Assembly: GCA_039000515.1 (NCBI GenBank)
Contig: JBCFYV010001001.1
Coordinates: forward strand, 11,273,373-11,337,372
Length of the DNA: 64,000 nucleotides
Reading direction: 5' to 3'
Source: Timema cristinae
Lineage: Eukaryota > Arthropoda > Insecta > Phasmatodea > Timematidae
In this document: positions 23,024 through 33,860 of the stretch, piece by piece
Position numbering within the stretch: the first letter of the stretch is position 1
Layout of the letters: each line of letters opens with the position of its first letter
Position numbers and translations under genes: made by a program
The notes under the pieces: model-generated
What the model was told of the DNA's origin: nothing
The model's input: only the letters and a program-made list of their open reading frames with translations
Database searches by the model: none

Positions 23024-23210
23024 ACATGGGATCGCTGTGAGCGGCGTTGGCAATTTTAGCAAATATTTTGCGCATCGCTCTGAGCGACGTTGGCACTCAA
23101 AGGGTTAAGTAAGCTCTTCAAAACATGGGATCGCTGTGAGTGGCGTTGGCAATTTTAGCAAATATTTCGCGCATCACTCTGAGCGACGTTGGCACTCAAA
23201 GGGTTAAGTT
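23024..23210. repeat. 99-bp tandem duplication with piggyBac-like ends
   Basis: Two units, starting ACATGGGATCGCTGTGAG at 23024 and 23123. Each ends GGCACTCAAAGGGTTAA, which read backwards is TTAA followed by CCCTTTGAGTGCC, the form of a piggyBac end at its TTAA target. The units carry GAGCGACGTTGG and GAGCGGCGTTGG and are GC-richer than their surroundings. Intron 11. Confidence 0.7.
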
Positions 23211-23475
23211 CTTCAAGAACCTAAGAAAAACTTTTTTTTTTTAATGAAAAGTATTTTGAAACATTTGTTGGCCTTCATCTTAATAGTCCAAATACCGTCC
23301 CCCTAATGAAACCTATTTTCAACATTAGCTTAAGACTTGTTTTAGTTTAACAGCTATTGATTTCATTAATTAGTTGCCCATTGGGAAACAAGCACTGAGC
23401 CAAGGATGTATATATTTTTTTAATCTGTTAGAAAAATCCAATCCAAAGTGTTGACCATTTGTTTTTGTCTTCTAG

Positions 23476-23711
23476 GTGTGGCCATCAAAGTGTTTGTGGT
23501 GAATGTTGAGACTGAAGAAGTGGATGGTCCGACTATTGTTCGAGGTAACTTGTCTCAAACTGTGAAGGAGTTTAAAGGGACTCTAGCCAAAGTTCTCAAC
23601 CTAAACGCTGACACATTGAAGATTGTGCTTGAGAAATACAACAATGAGTCTCGCCTTCTTGAAAATGATGACAAAACACTTAAGGTGGAAGGGTTCTATG
23701 GGTCAAATAAG
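23476..23711 (+). CDS. USP47: USP47 coding exon 12: ubiquitin-like fold
   Basis: Acceptor TTGTCTTCTAG, donor AAG|GTAAGC, exit phase 0. Residues 712-790. VAIKVFVVNVETEE, TIVRGNLSQTVKEFK and LEKYNNESRLLENDDKTLK follow the vertebrate strand order with only short differences. Confidence 0.96.
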
Positions 23712-23976
23712 GTAAGCATAGGGTTCATTCCATATTATACCATTCAGCCCAAAAATTATTTGTGAACCACCCATCTTGGATTTTTATGAAACCTGGTGTA
23801 TTTTATCTATGCATCATTTTATGAACCCACAATTATTATTTTTTAATTTCAGCATACCATTTCCAAGTTACATGCCCTCAAAGTTGAGTCAATATAGCAA
23901 AATGTATGTTTCCCGTTACCATACAAATATAAGTGTGTATATATATATTTTTTAATAATTTCATTTTACATTTCAG

Positions 23977-24103
23977 ATATTTGTAGCCAACTCCTGTGAT
24001 GAAGATCCGGAAAAACCCTATGTTATCTCTAAACTACACAAAATAATAGACAGATTTGAGCATATCATCACCCTACATTTGGTGCTACCTGATCTAGACA
24101 AAG
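23977..24103 (+). CDS. USP47: USP47 coding exon 13
   Basis: Acceptor TTACATTTCAG, donor AAAG|GTAATA, exit phase 1. Residues 791-833. Completes the fold (IFVANSCDEDPEKP, FEHIITLHLVLPD), aligning with vertebrate VFVESSETLDYQ and HANTIRLFVLLPE. Confidence 0.93.
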
Positions 24104-24362
24104 GTAATATATTTGGTTTGCCTTATTGCATGCTAGACATTTTATTTTATTTAGGAAAGATATAGTTCATTGGCATCATCATATGATCATAAACTGGAAT
24201 TAGGTTCTGGCCAGATCAGTTTAGTAAAATGTTTCCTTTTATAATCTGAAATATGATTTTTTTCAAATATTCACCTCCTGAATTTTCTCGAATTTGAAGG
24301 TTTTTAGGGTTCATCTCTAAATTTAATTTTTGAAAAACATGGTGAGAATTTAATAAGGAAGC

Positions 24363-25301
24363 AATTTATAATGTGTTTATAGATTTCAATATAATTAGTA
24401 GGATAAAATGGAAATTTAACATAAAATATCTAATAATGTAAAATAAGTAACATAGTTTAGTAAAATCAAACTGAGTTAAATTGTACACAAAAGGTAAAAT
24501 ATATAATAACACATTAAAATGTAAATCAATTCATAGACATATAACGATTATACATATTAAAAATATAATTTGACATAAATTGGAAAGTCATTAATAGTAT
24601 TATATTGGATAAGTAAAGTAATAACGATAATTTATAAAGTTATAATAAACTATAAAATTGACATTTATTTGTATATTGCTTGGAAAAATGTAAGAAAAAG
24701 TAAATTTTAATTTTGTTGAAATCTATTTTCTTATCTTAATCCCGTGCTCCTTGGATAGGCCTCCATAAGATGACCTTAATTACATTGAGTAATTAGTTTC
24801 GGCACACTCCGGTACCATCATCAGACAGCACATATGAGTCTGATGATGGTACCGGAGTGTGCCGAAACTAATTACTCAATGTAATTAAGGTCATCTTATG
24901 GAGGCCTATCCAAGGAGCACGGGATTAAGATAAGAAAATAGATTTCAACAAAATTAAAATTTACTTTTTCTTACATTTTTCCAAGTAATATACAAATAAA
25001 TGTCAATTTTATAGTTTATTATAACTTTATAAATTATCGTTATTACTTTACTTATCCAATATAATACTATTAATGACTTTCCAATTTATGTCAAATTATA
25101 TTTTTAATATGTATAATCGTTATATGTCTATGAATTGACTCACATTTTAATGTGTTATTATATATTTTACCTTTTGTGTACAATTTAACTCAGTTTGATT
25201 TTACTAAACTATGTTACTTATTTTACATTATTAGATATTTTATGTTAAATTTCCATTTTATCCTACTAATTATATTGAAATCTATAAACACATTCTAAAT
25301 T
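24363..25301. repeat. 0.93-kb near-perfect palindrome
   Basis: Arms 24363-24826 and 24838-25301 (464 bp each, sum of paired positions 49664) are reverse complements, apart from one mismatch 7 bp from the outer end and about two in the middle. The spacer is 11 bp (24827-24837, AGCACATATGA). The arms are AT-rich and match nothing else in the window. There is no ORF, no TA or TTAA duplication and no known terminal motif at the outer ends. It lies inside intron 13 and ends 53 bp before exon 14. Confidence 0.93.
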
Positions 25302-25354
25302 TAATGATTGCTCATTTAGTAACAGAATATAAAGATACTTTTTTCTAATTCCAG

Positions 25355-25607
25355 AAACTTTGGATAAGCTAGTGATCCCGCCTCTGGTAGTTGACGTCAA
25401 CCACAACGGCACCAGTGACTGTTCTCCAAAGAGTTGTGAAAATTGTGATACGCTGGGTGTAGAAGAGGGTGATGGTACTGCTGCGGGAACAACAGCTCGA
25501 GACAACTCGCCCCAACTTCTGGGAGACGCAGAGGATGAGGGTATGGGGGCAACAGGACACAGTGACCAAAGCGCCAGTGAAGACAGTAGTCTCACAGACA
25601 GTGACAG
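25355..25607 (+). CDS. USP47: USP47 coding exon 14: start of the acidic linker
   Basis: Acceptor TTTTCTAATTCCAG, donor ACAG|GTAAAA, exit phase 2. Residues 833-917. Rich in Asp, Glu, Ser, Thr and Gly, corresponding to the disordered linker of the vertebrate protein. Little sequence identity is expected or seen. Its acceptor is 53 bp downstream of the large palindrome. Confidence 0.9.
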
Positions 25608-26295
25608 GTAAAAAACACACTGCCTCTTACTTTTATGGAAATCGAGCCATATTTAAACTTTTAGTAGTTTTAAAAACTATTTTTTTAAATGTTCAACAAT
25701 GACCAAAAGACACTATAACTATATTTTCACATGTTTATGGTTAAAAAAAATAATAAAATTTTATTTAAAAACATAAATTTTATTATAGTTTGTCGCTAGT
25801 TCTGAGGATATTGGAGATTCAAGGATTCTAGAAATTATCAGATTCAAGATATAAAACAAATTTAATTGTTTTAAGGCTCTTATACTATACTGCCTATTGG
25901 TGGTTATTCCCAACATAATTATGGAAAAAAACTGAAAAACCAAACCTTAGACCATCAATTTAATACCTAACTTGATTGTATGGATTTTGAAATGATGCAT
26001 TTTAGCAACAACCAAATTAACATTTAGTTATTATTTATATTTCCTATTATTTTGTTGTATTCCTATTTCCCTTTAGATTTATGATTTTTTCCAATATTTG
26101 GATTAAATCTTAAATTTGGGATTTGAAGATAAAAAAGAAGATTTAGATTTGTCGTAAAATAATAGATTCTAATAAAATTTGTTGAAAAAATTGTACATAA
26201 TATAAAAAAATCTGCTGGCTGCTCGATTAACCCCCCCCCTCTCCCCCCCCCCAAACCCGCTCTAACTGTACATAGTTTCACAAACCACATCCACA

Positions 26296-26470
26296 AGTAA
26301 AGAAAAGAGTAAACAATAAGACATCCATCATCAGACACACAATGCAAGGCAAAGTAAAGAAAAGAGTAAACAATAAGACATCCATCATCCGACACACAAT
26401 GCAAGGCAAAGTAAAGAAAAGAGTAAACAAGAAGACATCCATCATCCGACACACAATGCAAGGCAAAGTA
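26296..26470. repeat. 57-bp tandem repeat, about three units
   Basis: Units with AGTAAAGAAAAGAGTAAACA and GACATCCATCATCCGACACA repeat three times at a 57-bp period. Because 57 is a multiple of three, a false repetitive minus-strand ORF runs across. Intron 14, beside poly-C at about 26231-26253. Confidence 0.85.
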
Positions 26471-27455
26471 AATAAATATTAGGACGTATTAGACTCGAAA
26501 ATCAAAAAGTCAAGAAATAAATAATCTCAATCGCGCCTCGAAAGTTAAAAAAATTAATCTAGACAATTTGAGATAAAAAAAATCAAATAATGGCCCTAAG
26601 AAATTAAAAAACCAAACAGGGTATTTATTATTTCCAATAATACCATAATAACCCAAAAAAAAAAATTGGCATACCTCACCAAAAAACAGCCTTTAAGAAA
26701 TGTTTTTGTTATAAATAATGTTTTTCAATATCAAACTTTGACAATATAAGATCTTACACTACAAAATTAAGCTATAAATAGTGTTCATTGTAAATACCTA
26801 TCACCATTTTATTAATTGCATTAAAAATGTATACGAGTTATCTCTTAAGTGTTTGAATGAACTTTATATAAGACATTCTAAAGCAAGCGCCAGCTCAAAT
26901 GTTAAAAAGAAACTCTATAAACTATATATTTACTTTAATAAACACAATTTACGTTTTTCTCCTTTCAAATAACGTTGTCTCGTTCTTGTGTCTCGAAACT
27001 TTTTTATATCATTGTCTGGAATTGAAAAAATTGTTCTCACACATCCCTAAGAAATAACCTTTTCAAGGTGCTTACATTGAGAGCCCATACATATATCGAT
27101 CTCTACATTTGAGCATCTATTTAAAGTTTGGCTCAAAATTTTTAAAACTTTAAGATCCTTATAAAGATGGCCTTCCATTTGGGTATTTGAAAATATGAAG
27201 CCTTAACGATCCCAATGAAAAAAGCTTTTAAGATGCTTATTTGTAAGAAAATTGAACTGTACATTACATTAATTTACAATACGTTCTCACCAGCATATTA
27301 GCATATTAGTAATGTTTTCATCCATCGAATATTAAGATTCTTTCTATGGGGATATGTCTATATTGTCAATTAGAGTAACTGTGCAAAGTGCAGTGAGCCA
27401 TAGTTAGGATTTTTTCAGCCTCTTGGTTGTACTATTTTTGACCTAATGTTGTCAG

Positions 27456-27591
27456 AACAATTGTTGGAGACGCCCCCGATGAGTGTTTAGCCCAGTTGTC
27501 CAGTCCCAGCGACTCTCCGCCTGGCTCGGACCAACAGAACGTGTCTTCTCCCGAAGAGGGAAACACAAACACATACCACTCCTTTGCTAAG
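27456..27591 (+). CDS. USP47: USP47 coding exon 15, with a duplicated splice donor
   Basis: Acceptor CTAATGTTGTCAG, donor AAG|GTAGGT, exit phase 0. Residues 917-962 of the linker, with PSDSPPGSDQQ and ending TYHSFAK. The last 14 nt of the exon and its donor form the first unit of the 35-bp minisatellite that follows. Only this first donor keeps the frame: the second unit shifts it by 35 nt, and a TAG (GG TAG) appears in the third. Confidence 0.92.
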
Positions 27592-27984
27592 GTAGGTCAA
27601 CCTATACACAACACTCCTTTGCTAAGGTAGGTCAACCTATACACAACACTCCTTTGCTAAGGTAGGTCAACCTATACACAACACTCCTTTGCTAAGGTAG
27701 GTCAACCTATACTCAACACTCCTTTGCTAAGGTAGGTCAACCTATACACAACACTCCTTTGCTAAGGTAGGTCAACCTATACACAACACTCCTTTGCTAA
27801 GGTAGGTCAACCTATACACAACACTCCTTTGCTAAGGTAGGTCAACCTATACACAACACTCCTTTGCTAAGGTAGGTCAACCTATACACAACACTCCTTT
27901 GCTAAGGTAGGTCAACCTATACACAACACTCCTTTGCTAAGGTAGGTCAACCTATACATACCATTCCTTTGCTAGAGTAGGATA
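27578..27984 (+). repeat. 35-bp minisatellite carrying the exon 15 donor
   Basis: Eleven almost identical units, each with TTTGCTAAG|GTAGGTCAAC, place donor GT sites at 27592, 27627, 27662 and so on every 35 bp to 27942. A twelfth unit (27963-27984) is degenerate and has lost the AAG|GT. One unit has ACTCAACA in place of ACACAACA. Confidence 0.97.
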
Positions 27985-28189
27985 ATTACTCATTTCTTCC
28001 CATATGTTGCTAAGAATTAAATTGTGTATTTTTCTAGAATACTATTCTTTGGCTTAAGGGGAATGTGGAGGTCACTTTTTCAGCATGAATAATATGAAAT
28101 ATTTTCAAATCAGATTCTAAGTTTGAATATTAAAAAAAAAAAATCTTCATATTGTTAAGAGAAACATTTTATTTGTGTCATAACATGAG

Positions 28190-28345
28190 GTGGGCGAAGC
28201 TTCATTTACTCCTTCGCTTCAGATATTTGTTCACCTCGACTTTAATTCAAGAGTAAAATTCTGAATTTGACAATTATGAAGCTTTGGAGAAAATAATATT
28301 TAAAGTTAAATCACAGATTTATGTTTTTTATTTCTTTTAATTTTC
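28190..28345. repeat. decayed interspersed repeat (CTTCGC-rich)
   Basis: Wording such as GGGCGAAGCTTCATTTACTC and CACCTCGACTTTAATTCAAG recalls 10765, 22742 and 46097-46545. No exact ends. Confidence 0.4.
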
Positions 28346-28404
28346 TGCTGATATTTTCATCACAAATTAGTGTTGATGTAAAAAAATCTTAAATATAATA
28401 TATA

Positions 28405-28846
28405 CAGCCAACTCGTGCTAAAGGGGGTGGGGGGTCTGTCTGATTTACGAAAAGTCCGTCTTATAGCGGGGAAATAAAAGTTGTGCCTAAGGAATGAAAA
28501 CGGATACTTTATTTAAAGTAATATAATACTTTAATGTGAAAAGGTAAACAATACATATCAGATAAGATACATTCACAGTTAAGTACTGGAATGGGAAAGA
28601 TTAAGATTACATTACAATAAGCCTATAGTATTTGCAACTCTATATACTGTACTCTGTATGTGCAGCGGGAAAGATGGGAAGGGTAGAAGTGCTGTGTTGC
28701 AAGATATCCATTACACTACTTCTATAAAATTTTTACTCTGTCAAAATACAGCTGGCGTGTTACAATATAAAATTTAACTTTCGGAAAACTTATCCAAATT
28801 AGCCGAAGGCCCAGATATTGAGGTCAGAATTATTTAGAGTTGACTG
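28405..28846. mobile_element. pogo/Tigger-type MITE
   Basis: 442 bp between TA dinucleotides (28403-28404 and 28847-28848). Ends CAGCCAACTC and, reversed, CAGTCAACTC. Subterminal TTACGAAAAGTCCGTC and TTCGGAAAACTTATCC continue the inverted similarity weakly. The CAGT-type ends with TA target are typical of pogo/Tigger elements. Intron 15. Confidence 0.75.
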
Positions 28847-29284
28847 TATTACGTTTTGTGATAACTTAATTCATCATTATAAGATTAATTATATTATGAT
28901 TATAGCATTTTGTAAATTATATATAATACCCAAATATACATAGTTATTCAAGATATAATATTTTTATCCAATATTAAACATTTTTTTTAAATATTCAACT
29001 ATGCTTCAAATTGAAAAACTGGACTTCTCCACTTCTTGTCGTAACTATAGTAGGATTCTAGTAGGAAGAAGAGTATATGACATCTTTACAAGCTACTAAA
29101 ACAATTTTAGTGTATTCATACGTCAAGTCATATGATCTACAACCATATGTTTAATATATATTATCAATACCTATTAAATAATAAAATGCTAGCAATGTGC
29201 ACTACTAAAAAAAAAAATTCTTAATTTTTTAAACCGAGCCATATACCAAAATTACTGTATATATAACTCTTTATATTAAAGTGA

Positions 29285-29570
29285 TGTCAACCTTGGTGGT
29301 CTTGCCTCAGCACCCATTTTTTATGGGTTCAAACCCAGCCAATTTTTCTTGAGCGATAAAAATCCATAGCACAACTTCCTTCAAAAGTTAAGCCGTCGGA
29401 CTCAAAGTTGACTGTGGCATGTAAAAGAATTCTGGAAGGTATGTGAAAATACCTTTCCTGGCAAAATTGGTAGGCCCTTTCTTTCGATCTCACTCATAGA
29501 AATTCTCTTGTGTTGATATAATCATTCAATTCAGGAAGTGCACATTAAATACCTCAAATAAATAAAATAT
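29285..29570 (+). mobile_element. SINE-E, plus copy
   Basis: tRNA-like head ACCTTGGTGGTCTTGCCTCA with box B-like TGGGTTCAAACCCAGCC. The body includes GGTATGTGAAAATACCTTTCC and ends in (AATA)n. A reversed copy of the body is at about 50655-50880, and the head recurs reversed near 52500-52740. Intron 15. Confidence 0.65.
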
Positions 29571-29806
29571 ACTAAATATAATATACAAAATGTTTTATTG
29601 CATACATGATCATATTGCATCCTAGAATGAAACATTACGTGACCATCAAAATCAGTGATTTTATTAATTTTTTAGATTTTTATCTGATGAATATTGATTT
29701 GGGGTCAAGGTGAAGCATATTAAATGCCAAATTGAAGTTTTTGAAACTTCAAATACCCATACTAGAGTTTATCATGCCATTAAAACTATTTCCCTCTTGT
29801 TTATAG

Positions 29807-29924
29807 GAGCCATCTGGAGCTACGGAGAACTGGGACGATGAAGAGTCCGACACCTACAATACCGCCAGCAGAGCCAGCAACTACTACTTCCGAGCTACCC
29901 CCTACAAGGAAGACTCTCACAAAA
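29807..29924 (+). CDS. USP47: USP47 coding exon 16: end of the linker
   Basis: Acceptor TCTTGTTTATAG, donor AAAA|GTATTT (weak at positions +3 to +5), exit phase 1. Residues 963-1002. ENWDDEESDT and NYYFRATPY match vertebrate ETWDTAEEDSGTD and YMYFKAEPY, so the acidic patch and the Tyr/Phe-rich strand are in the usual place. Confidence 0.93.
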
Positions 29925-30137
29925 GTATTTGTTAACATTTAGTTAGTGTTTGTATTTTTAACTATTCTGTTATATTCCTATTTCCTCTTATGATTGTAAT
30001 TTTTTCCAAGATTCAAACTAGAATTTAGAATTCATAGGTAAAATTAATATCCAGATTCATAAAATAATTTAACACAACTGAATGTATGAATGAACACTAC
30101 AATGAATATATTTTAACAAAACGTTTAATATCTAACT

Positions 30138-30182
30138 GCGTATAACCCGAACGAGTAGTAAGACGCGGTACTAATAATAATT
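30138..30182 (+). mobile_element. tail-only SINE/LINE insertion, 45 bp, with target duplication
   Basis: GCGTATAACCCGAACGAGTA, then AAGACGCGGTACT and a TAA run, flanked by TCTAACT on both sides (30131-30137 and 30183-30189). It starts at the same tail base as the insertion at 18020-18066. Intron 16. Confidence 0.8.
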
Positions 30183-30584
30183 TCTAACTAAAATTTCTAT
30201 TTCATATTATTTTATTATATTCTTATTTCCATTTATGTTCATAATTTTTTCCCAAGATTATAATTTGAGATTTGAAATTTAAAGCTAGAATGAAGATTCA
30301 ACTTCTTAAAATAGTATATCTGGCCCACATCCCCTAATGATCTAGGCAATCATTTTGTTAAAAAAATAACCATAACGGTATTATAAATGTATAATTACTT
30401 TTTATGCTAAGGGTTTGGTAAAAAGTTTAGATATGGGCGTCATATTGGATATGTATGCATACAGATTTTGTTGTTGTTGATAATTTAACATGAGAATGGT
30501 TTATGTATTACATTTATTCAAGGCCAATAATAAAATACATGCTGCCTGTGACAGATTTAACAAAAAAAAAAAAAAAAAAAAAAA

Positions 30585-30862
30585 GGTGACCTGGTGGTCA
30601 ATGGGTAAGGTGTCAGACTTCTGTGCTGGCGGCCGGGGTTCAATCCTCGGTCCCGGCACAGATTTATCTGATTACCAAACCCTTCCTTCACCTCTGACAA
30701 GACATCTTGTGAATGTGGGGAATGCCAGGCCTCCACCGTGGTTCGGATTCCACGTTAAACTGTAGGTCCTTCATTTCATCTCACAATCACCCTACCATTA
30801 CACATTAGCGTAAGTGCGTATAACCCGAATGGGTAGTAAGACGCAATAATAATAATAATAAT
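30585..30862 (+). mobile_element. SINE-B, plus copy
   Basis: Complete from GGTGACCTGGTGGTCAATGG to CGAATGGGTAGTAAGACGC and a (TAA)n end, very close to the copy at 5374 (apart from the box A change and a few bases). A 23-A run lies directly before its head. Intron 16. Confidence 0.9.
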
Positions 30863-30926
30863 AAAACTAGGCTTATGTAGAACATCTTGTGATTCGAGAC
30901 TGAACAAACCGACCAAAACTTTTTTT

Positions 30927-32427
30927 TAGAGATGGGCCCTTCGAATCCACCGAATCCTGATAAGTATTTGAGATTCGAGGATTCGGTGTTTTGCTAGATT
31001 CAATGATCAAATCTTTCACCTCATAAACAAAGCATAATATTTTTAATTCAAAAATTACCTAGTTAGGCCTACTTGAAAGGCACAACTTAATCCGTAATAT
31101 TTATTTTGTCGGACAAAAGAGAAAAAACATGAATAAAATCTTCTTAAAAAAATTGTTAGGTGTGGAAAATCTTTCGTACCTAGTACCCTACCCTCCTACC
31201 TATATTGGAAACTTGGACTCGTCCGTTTTTCCACATGCTCACTTCTAAAACTTTCAACTCACGAACAAATCTTGTAAATATTTTAACAGAAATAAGAACA
31301 CATTACGGATGATACAAATTCAGCCGCCACTACACACAATATAAAATCAGCCGCCATGACGTATATTATGTTTACTCGCCCGAATGATGGTTAAAATAAA
31401 GATACTGTTAATTCTTACTACCCAACTGGTTTTAATTATCTACATCTATGCAAAAAAACAAAACAATTTTTTGCATACAATCCTTAAGTTAGGCATTTTG
31501 TTGGGTTTCATGAAAAATAAATACTGTCTACAGTCAGACAGCGATAAAACTGTTTATTTATCCCTACTGGCCTACGTATTGTATATCGATTGTTTGTTTA
31601 AAATTGATTCAGGTAATCTGATCACTTAGTAAGTGCTCTCGAGTTTTAAGAATCAAATAACGACTTGTTAATCCATTATTTATTTTTAAATTGATTTTAA
31701 CTTAGCTTTTATTATTTAAAAAAATATGTTATTGAAGTATTTGTAGAAATATTCAAACGTAGTCCTGCCTTATGAAATGAGAATGAACCTATTGTAGTCG
31801 AAAATATGTTCGTGTTTTAAATAGAATGTATTCTCAGAAATCGATATATCGCAAGAATTGAATATATTTGTTTCCTATGCGAAAATAGATAATGGATATA
31901 TAATAAAATAATAATTAAACATACTTAAGGTATTATTGAGTTCACTATTTCCAATGTATGTTTAATTGTTAAGCATATAGTTTTAATCTTTATTATCTTT
32001 ATCTGTTTGTATTTTTATTTTCGCTATCTTAATACAATAAAATATTCTTTAATGATGATTAAAGTTGATCAAAGGATAATTAGGCCTAATCTGTTTGTCA
32101 CATGTTTTTTTAGAAACTTAACCCATTCTAACAACACTTTTAAAAATAACTAAAAGACACTCAAATTTTGATTGAGTTTTTACAATAATATGACTCTAGA
32201 TTGTTTAATTTGGCTGGATTTTAACCTGTATTTAGTGAGGGGTGGTTGGGGTTGATTAAAATTGAAAGCATAATTGAAATAAATCTTAATTCACTGTTTA
32301 GGCCTATATTGTAGGTCTATTTTTAAATCATTACAATTTATAACAATTTGTAGGATTCAGATTCGAGATTCGAAAATAAAATGTAGATTCAGATTCGAGA
32401 AATAGTGTATTCAATCCATCTCCCCTA
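30927..32427 (+). mobile_element. non-autonomous hAT element, copy 2
   Basis: 1501 bp, TAGAGATGGG at the left and CCATCTCCCCTA at the right. CTTTTTTT flanks it on both sides (30919-30926 and 32428-32435) as the 8-bp target duplication. Colinear with 15376-16987 apart from small deletions. No transposase frame. Confidence 0.9.
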
Positions 32428-32572
32428 CTTTTTTTTTTAAGAAAAAAGCGTGCACATATATAAGAATCGCCAAAAATATTTATTTGGCACAAACACATAC
32501 AGTTATAAATGTACAAACTAAAACAATATACAAATATACAAGTCCCAATTAGTGACCTTTGTTTTGTTGCAG

Positions 32573-32829
32573 TGCTGAAGGTGCTAGTAGACAAGCGGAT
32601 GATATTAGGCACCTTGAAGAAAGACCTTGAAACCTATGTGGGTGTTCCTTTGGAATACTTCAAGATTTACCGACTCTACTCAAATCAACAAGAGTACGAG
32701 TGTGCCCGTCTCACAGAGACGCTGAGCACATTCCGCGACGATGAAAAGCTCACAGTGCGGCTAGGGCGAGCACTCAGGAAGGGAGAGCATCGTGGCAAAG
32801 TCTATCAGCTACTGCTCAATGCCAAGGAG
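32573..32829 (+). CDS. USP47: USP47 coding exon 17: ubiquitin-like fold
   Basis: Acceptor TTTGTTTTGTTGCAG, donor GAG|GTATGA, exit phase 0. Residues 1002-1087. VDKRMILGTLKKDLETYVGV, SNQQEYECARLTETLSTF and VRLGRALRKGEHRGKVYQLL are among the best conserved parts of the C-terminal half. Confidence 0.97.
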
Positions 32830-32989
32830 GTATGACTTTTTTTTTTTTTGCATAATATATTTGCCTATTAAGTCTTTGCTGGGCTGTACTAGTTAGTGTT
32901 TTTATATCACCGCGATAAATAATTTTTTGAGGAAATATATATGATTTAATAATTTTCTAGCTTATCATAATCATCATTTGCCCTTCTTC

Positions 32990-33285
32990 GTTTTCCACCA
33001 AGTCTGGTCTTGAATGGTAAATCTCCACCACCTCTTCTATCTCTTTCAGCCAATACCTCTTTATTTTGTAGCAGCAGTGTAAAGTGTACTCTTATTTTTA
33101 TTGTTTATATGTTTTCTATCCACCTTGCCTGTACCTTCTTCCATGTATAAATTAAACCCAAAGTCCATGTTTCTGCTGCATATGTAACTATGGCAACATA
33201 GTATGCCATATATAGTAAGTTGTACACACTTCAAAAGCACTTTTCTTTGGAACATCTCCTGCTGCTGCCCTCTTATTAGATACAA
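32990..33285 (-). mobile_element. LINE (non-LTR) remnant, minus
   Basis: Degenerate stretch with CTATCCACCTTGCCTGTACC and TATGTAACTATGGCAACATA wording that resembles the reversed C-terminal reverse-transcriptase region seen at 42930-43480. Stops in every frame. Intron 17. Confidence 0.4.
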
Positions 33286-33539
33286 AAGGTGCTTTTTTGT
33301 CCAATAAGCTATAGATAATGTTGCATTAAACCAAGATTTGAATTAAATTCTTATTTTAGAATAAAAGTTGTGACCGACAAATTTTATCAAATGTTTTTAA
33401 AACGTGTACTAGAGGGTTGCCAACAGATGTCAATTGGCATCAAAATCCTTTAACACATGTACTAGAGGGTTGCCATCTAGTGGATTAAATTAATAGCTTT
33501 ATCACTTACACAAACATGACATTTATGAAACCATAGTTT

Positions 33540-33860
33540 AAATTATAATCAAACACTTGGAGAATAAAGAAAGATTGAGGGACAGGGAGTACATGAGATA
33601 GTAGAGGATGCAAGACTGAGAGGGTTTGGGCATGTAATGAGGATGGAAAAGGGGATTATACCAAAGAAAATGAAGTCTGTAGAGAAAAGACCACAAGGAA
33701 GGCCAAGAAAGAGATAGGAGGAGCAGATAACTGAAAGTGTTCAAGGCAGAGGAGAAGAATCCAAGAAAATAAAGGAGGAAGCATGGTGGAAGGATAGAGG
33801 AATATGGAGGCATTTTACTAATCTGACCCGGCCATAGACTGGAAACAGTTGATTATGATG
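33540..33860 (+). mobile_element. LINE (non-LTR) 3' end remnant, plus
   Basis: Translates with stops as RFGHVMRMEKGIIPKK and RPQGRPRKR, then WWKDRGIWRHF, the familiar end of a non-LTR retrotransposon reverse-transcriptase protein. Ends in GGAAACAGTTGATTATGATG. Intron 17. I did not assign it to a clade. Confidence 0.8.

Noticed and set aside
26063..26461. 132-aa repetitive minus-strand ORF
   Set aside because: It is the 57-bp tandem repeat read in one frame. No start context or homology supports it.
22601..27049. TAGGGATGTGAGAA at 22601 and its reverse TTCTCACACATCCCTA at 27034, as ends of one 4.4-kb hAT element
   Set aside because: The interval holds three USP47 exons, and the flanks share no 8-bp duplication. 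Probably two separate members of one family.
27578..27984. CRISPR-like array
   Set aside because: The units are contiguous with no unique spacers, and the genome is animal. It is a minisatellite.
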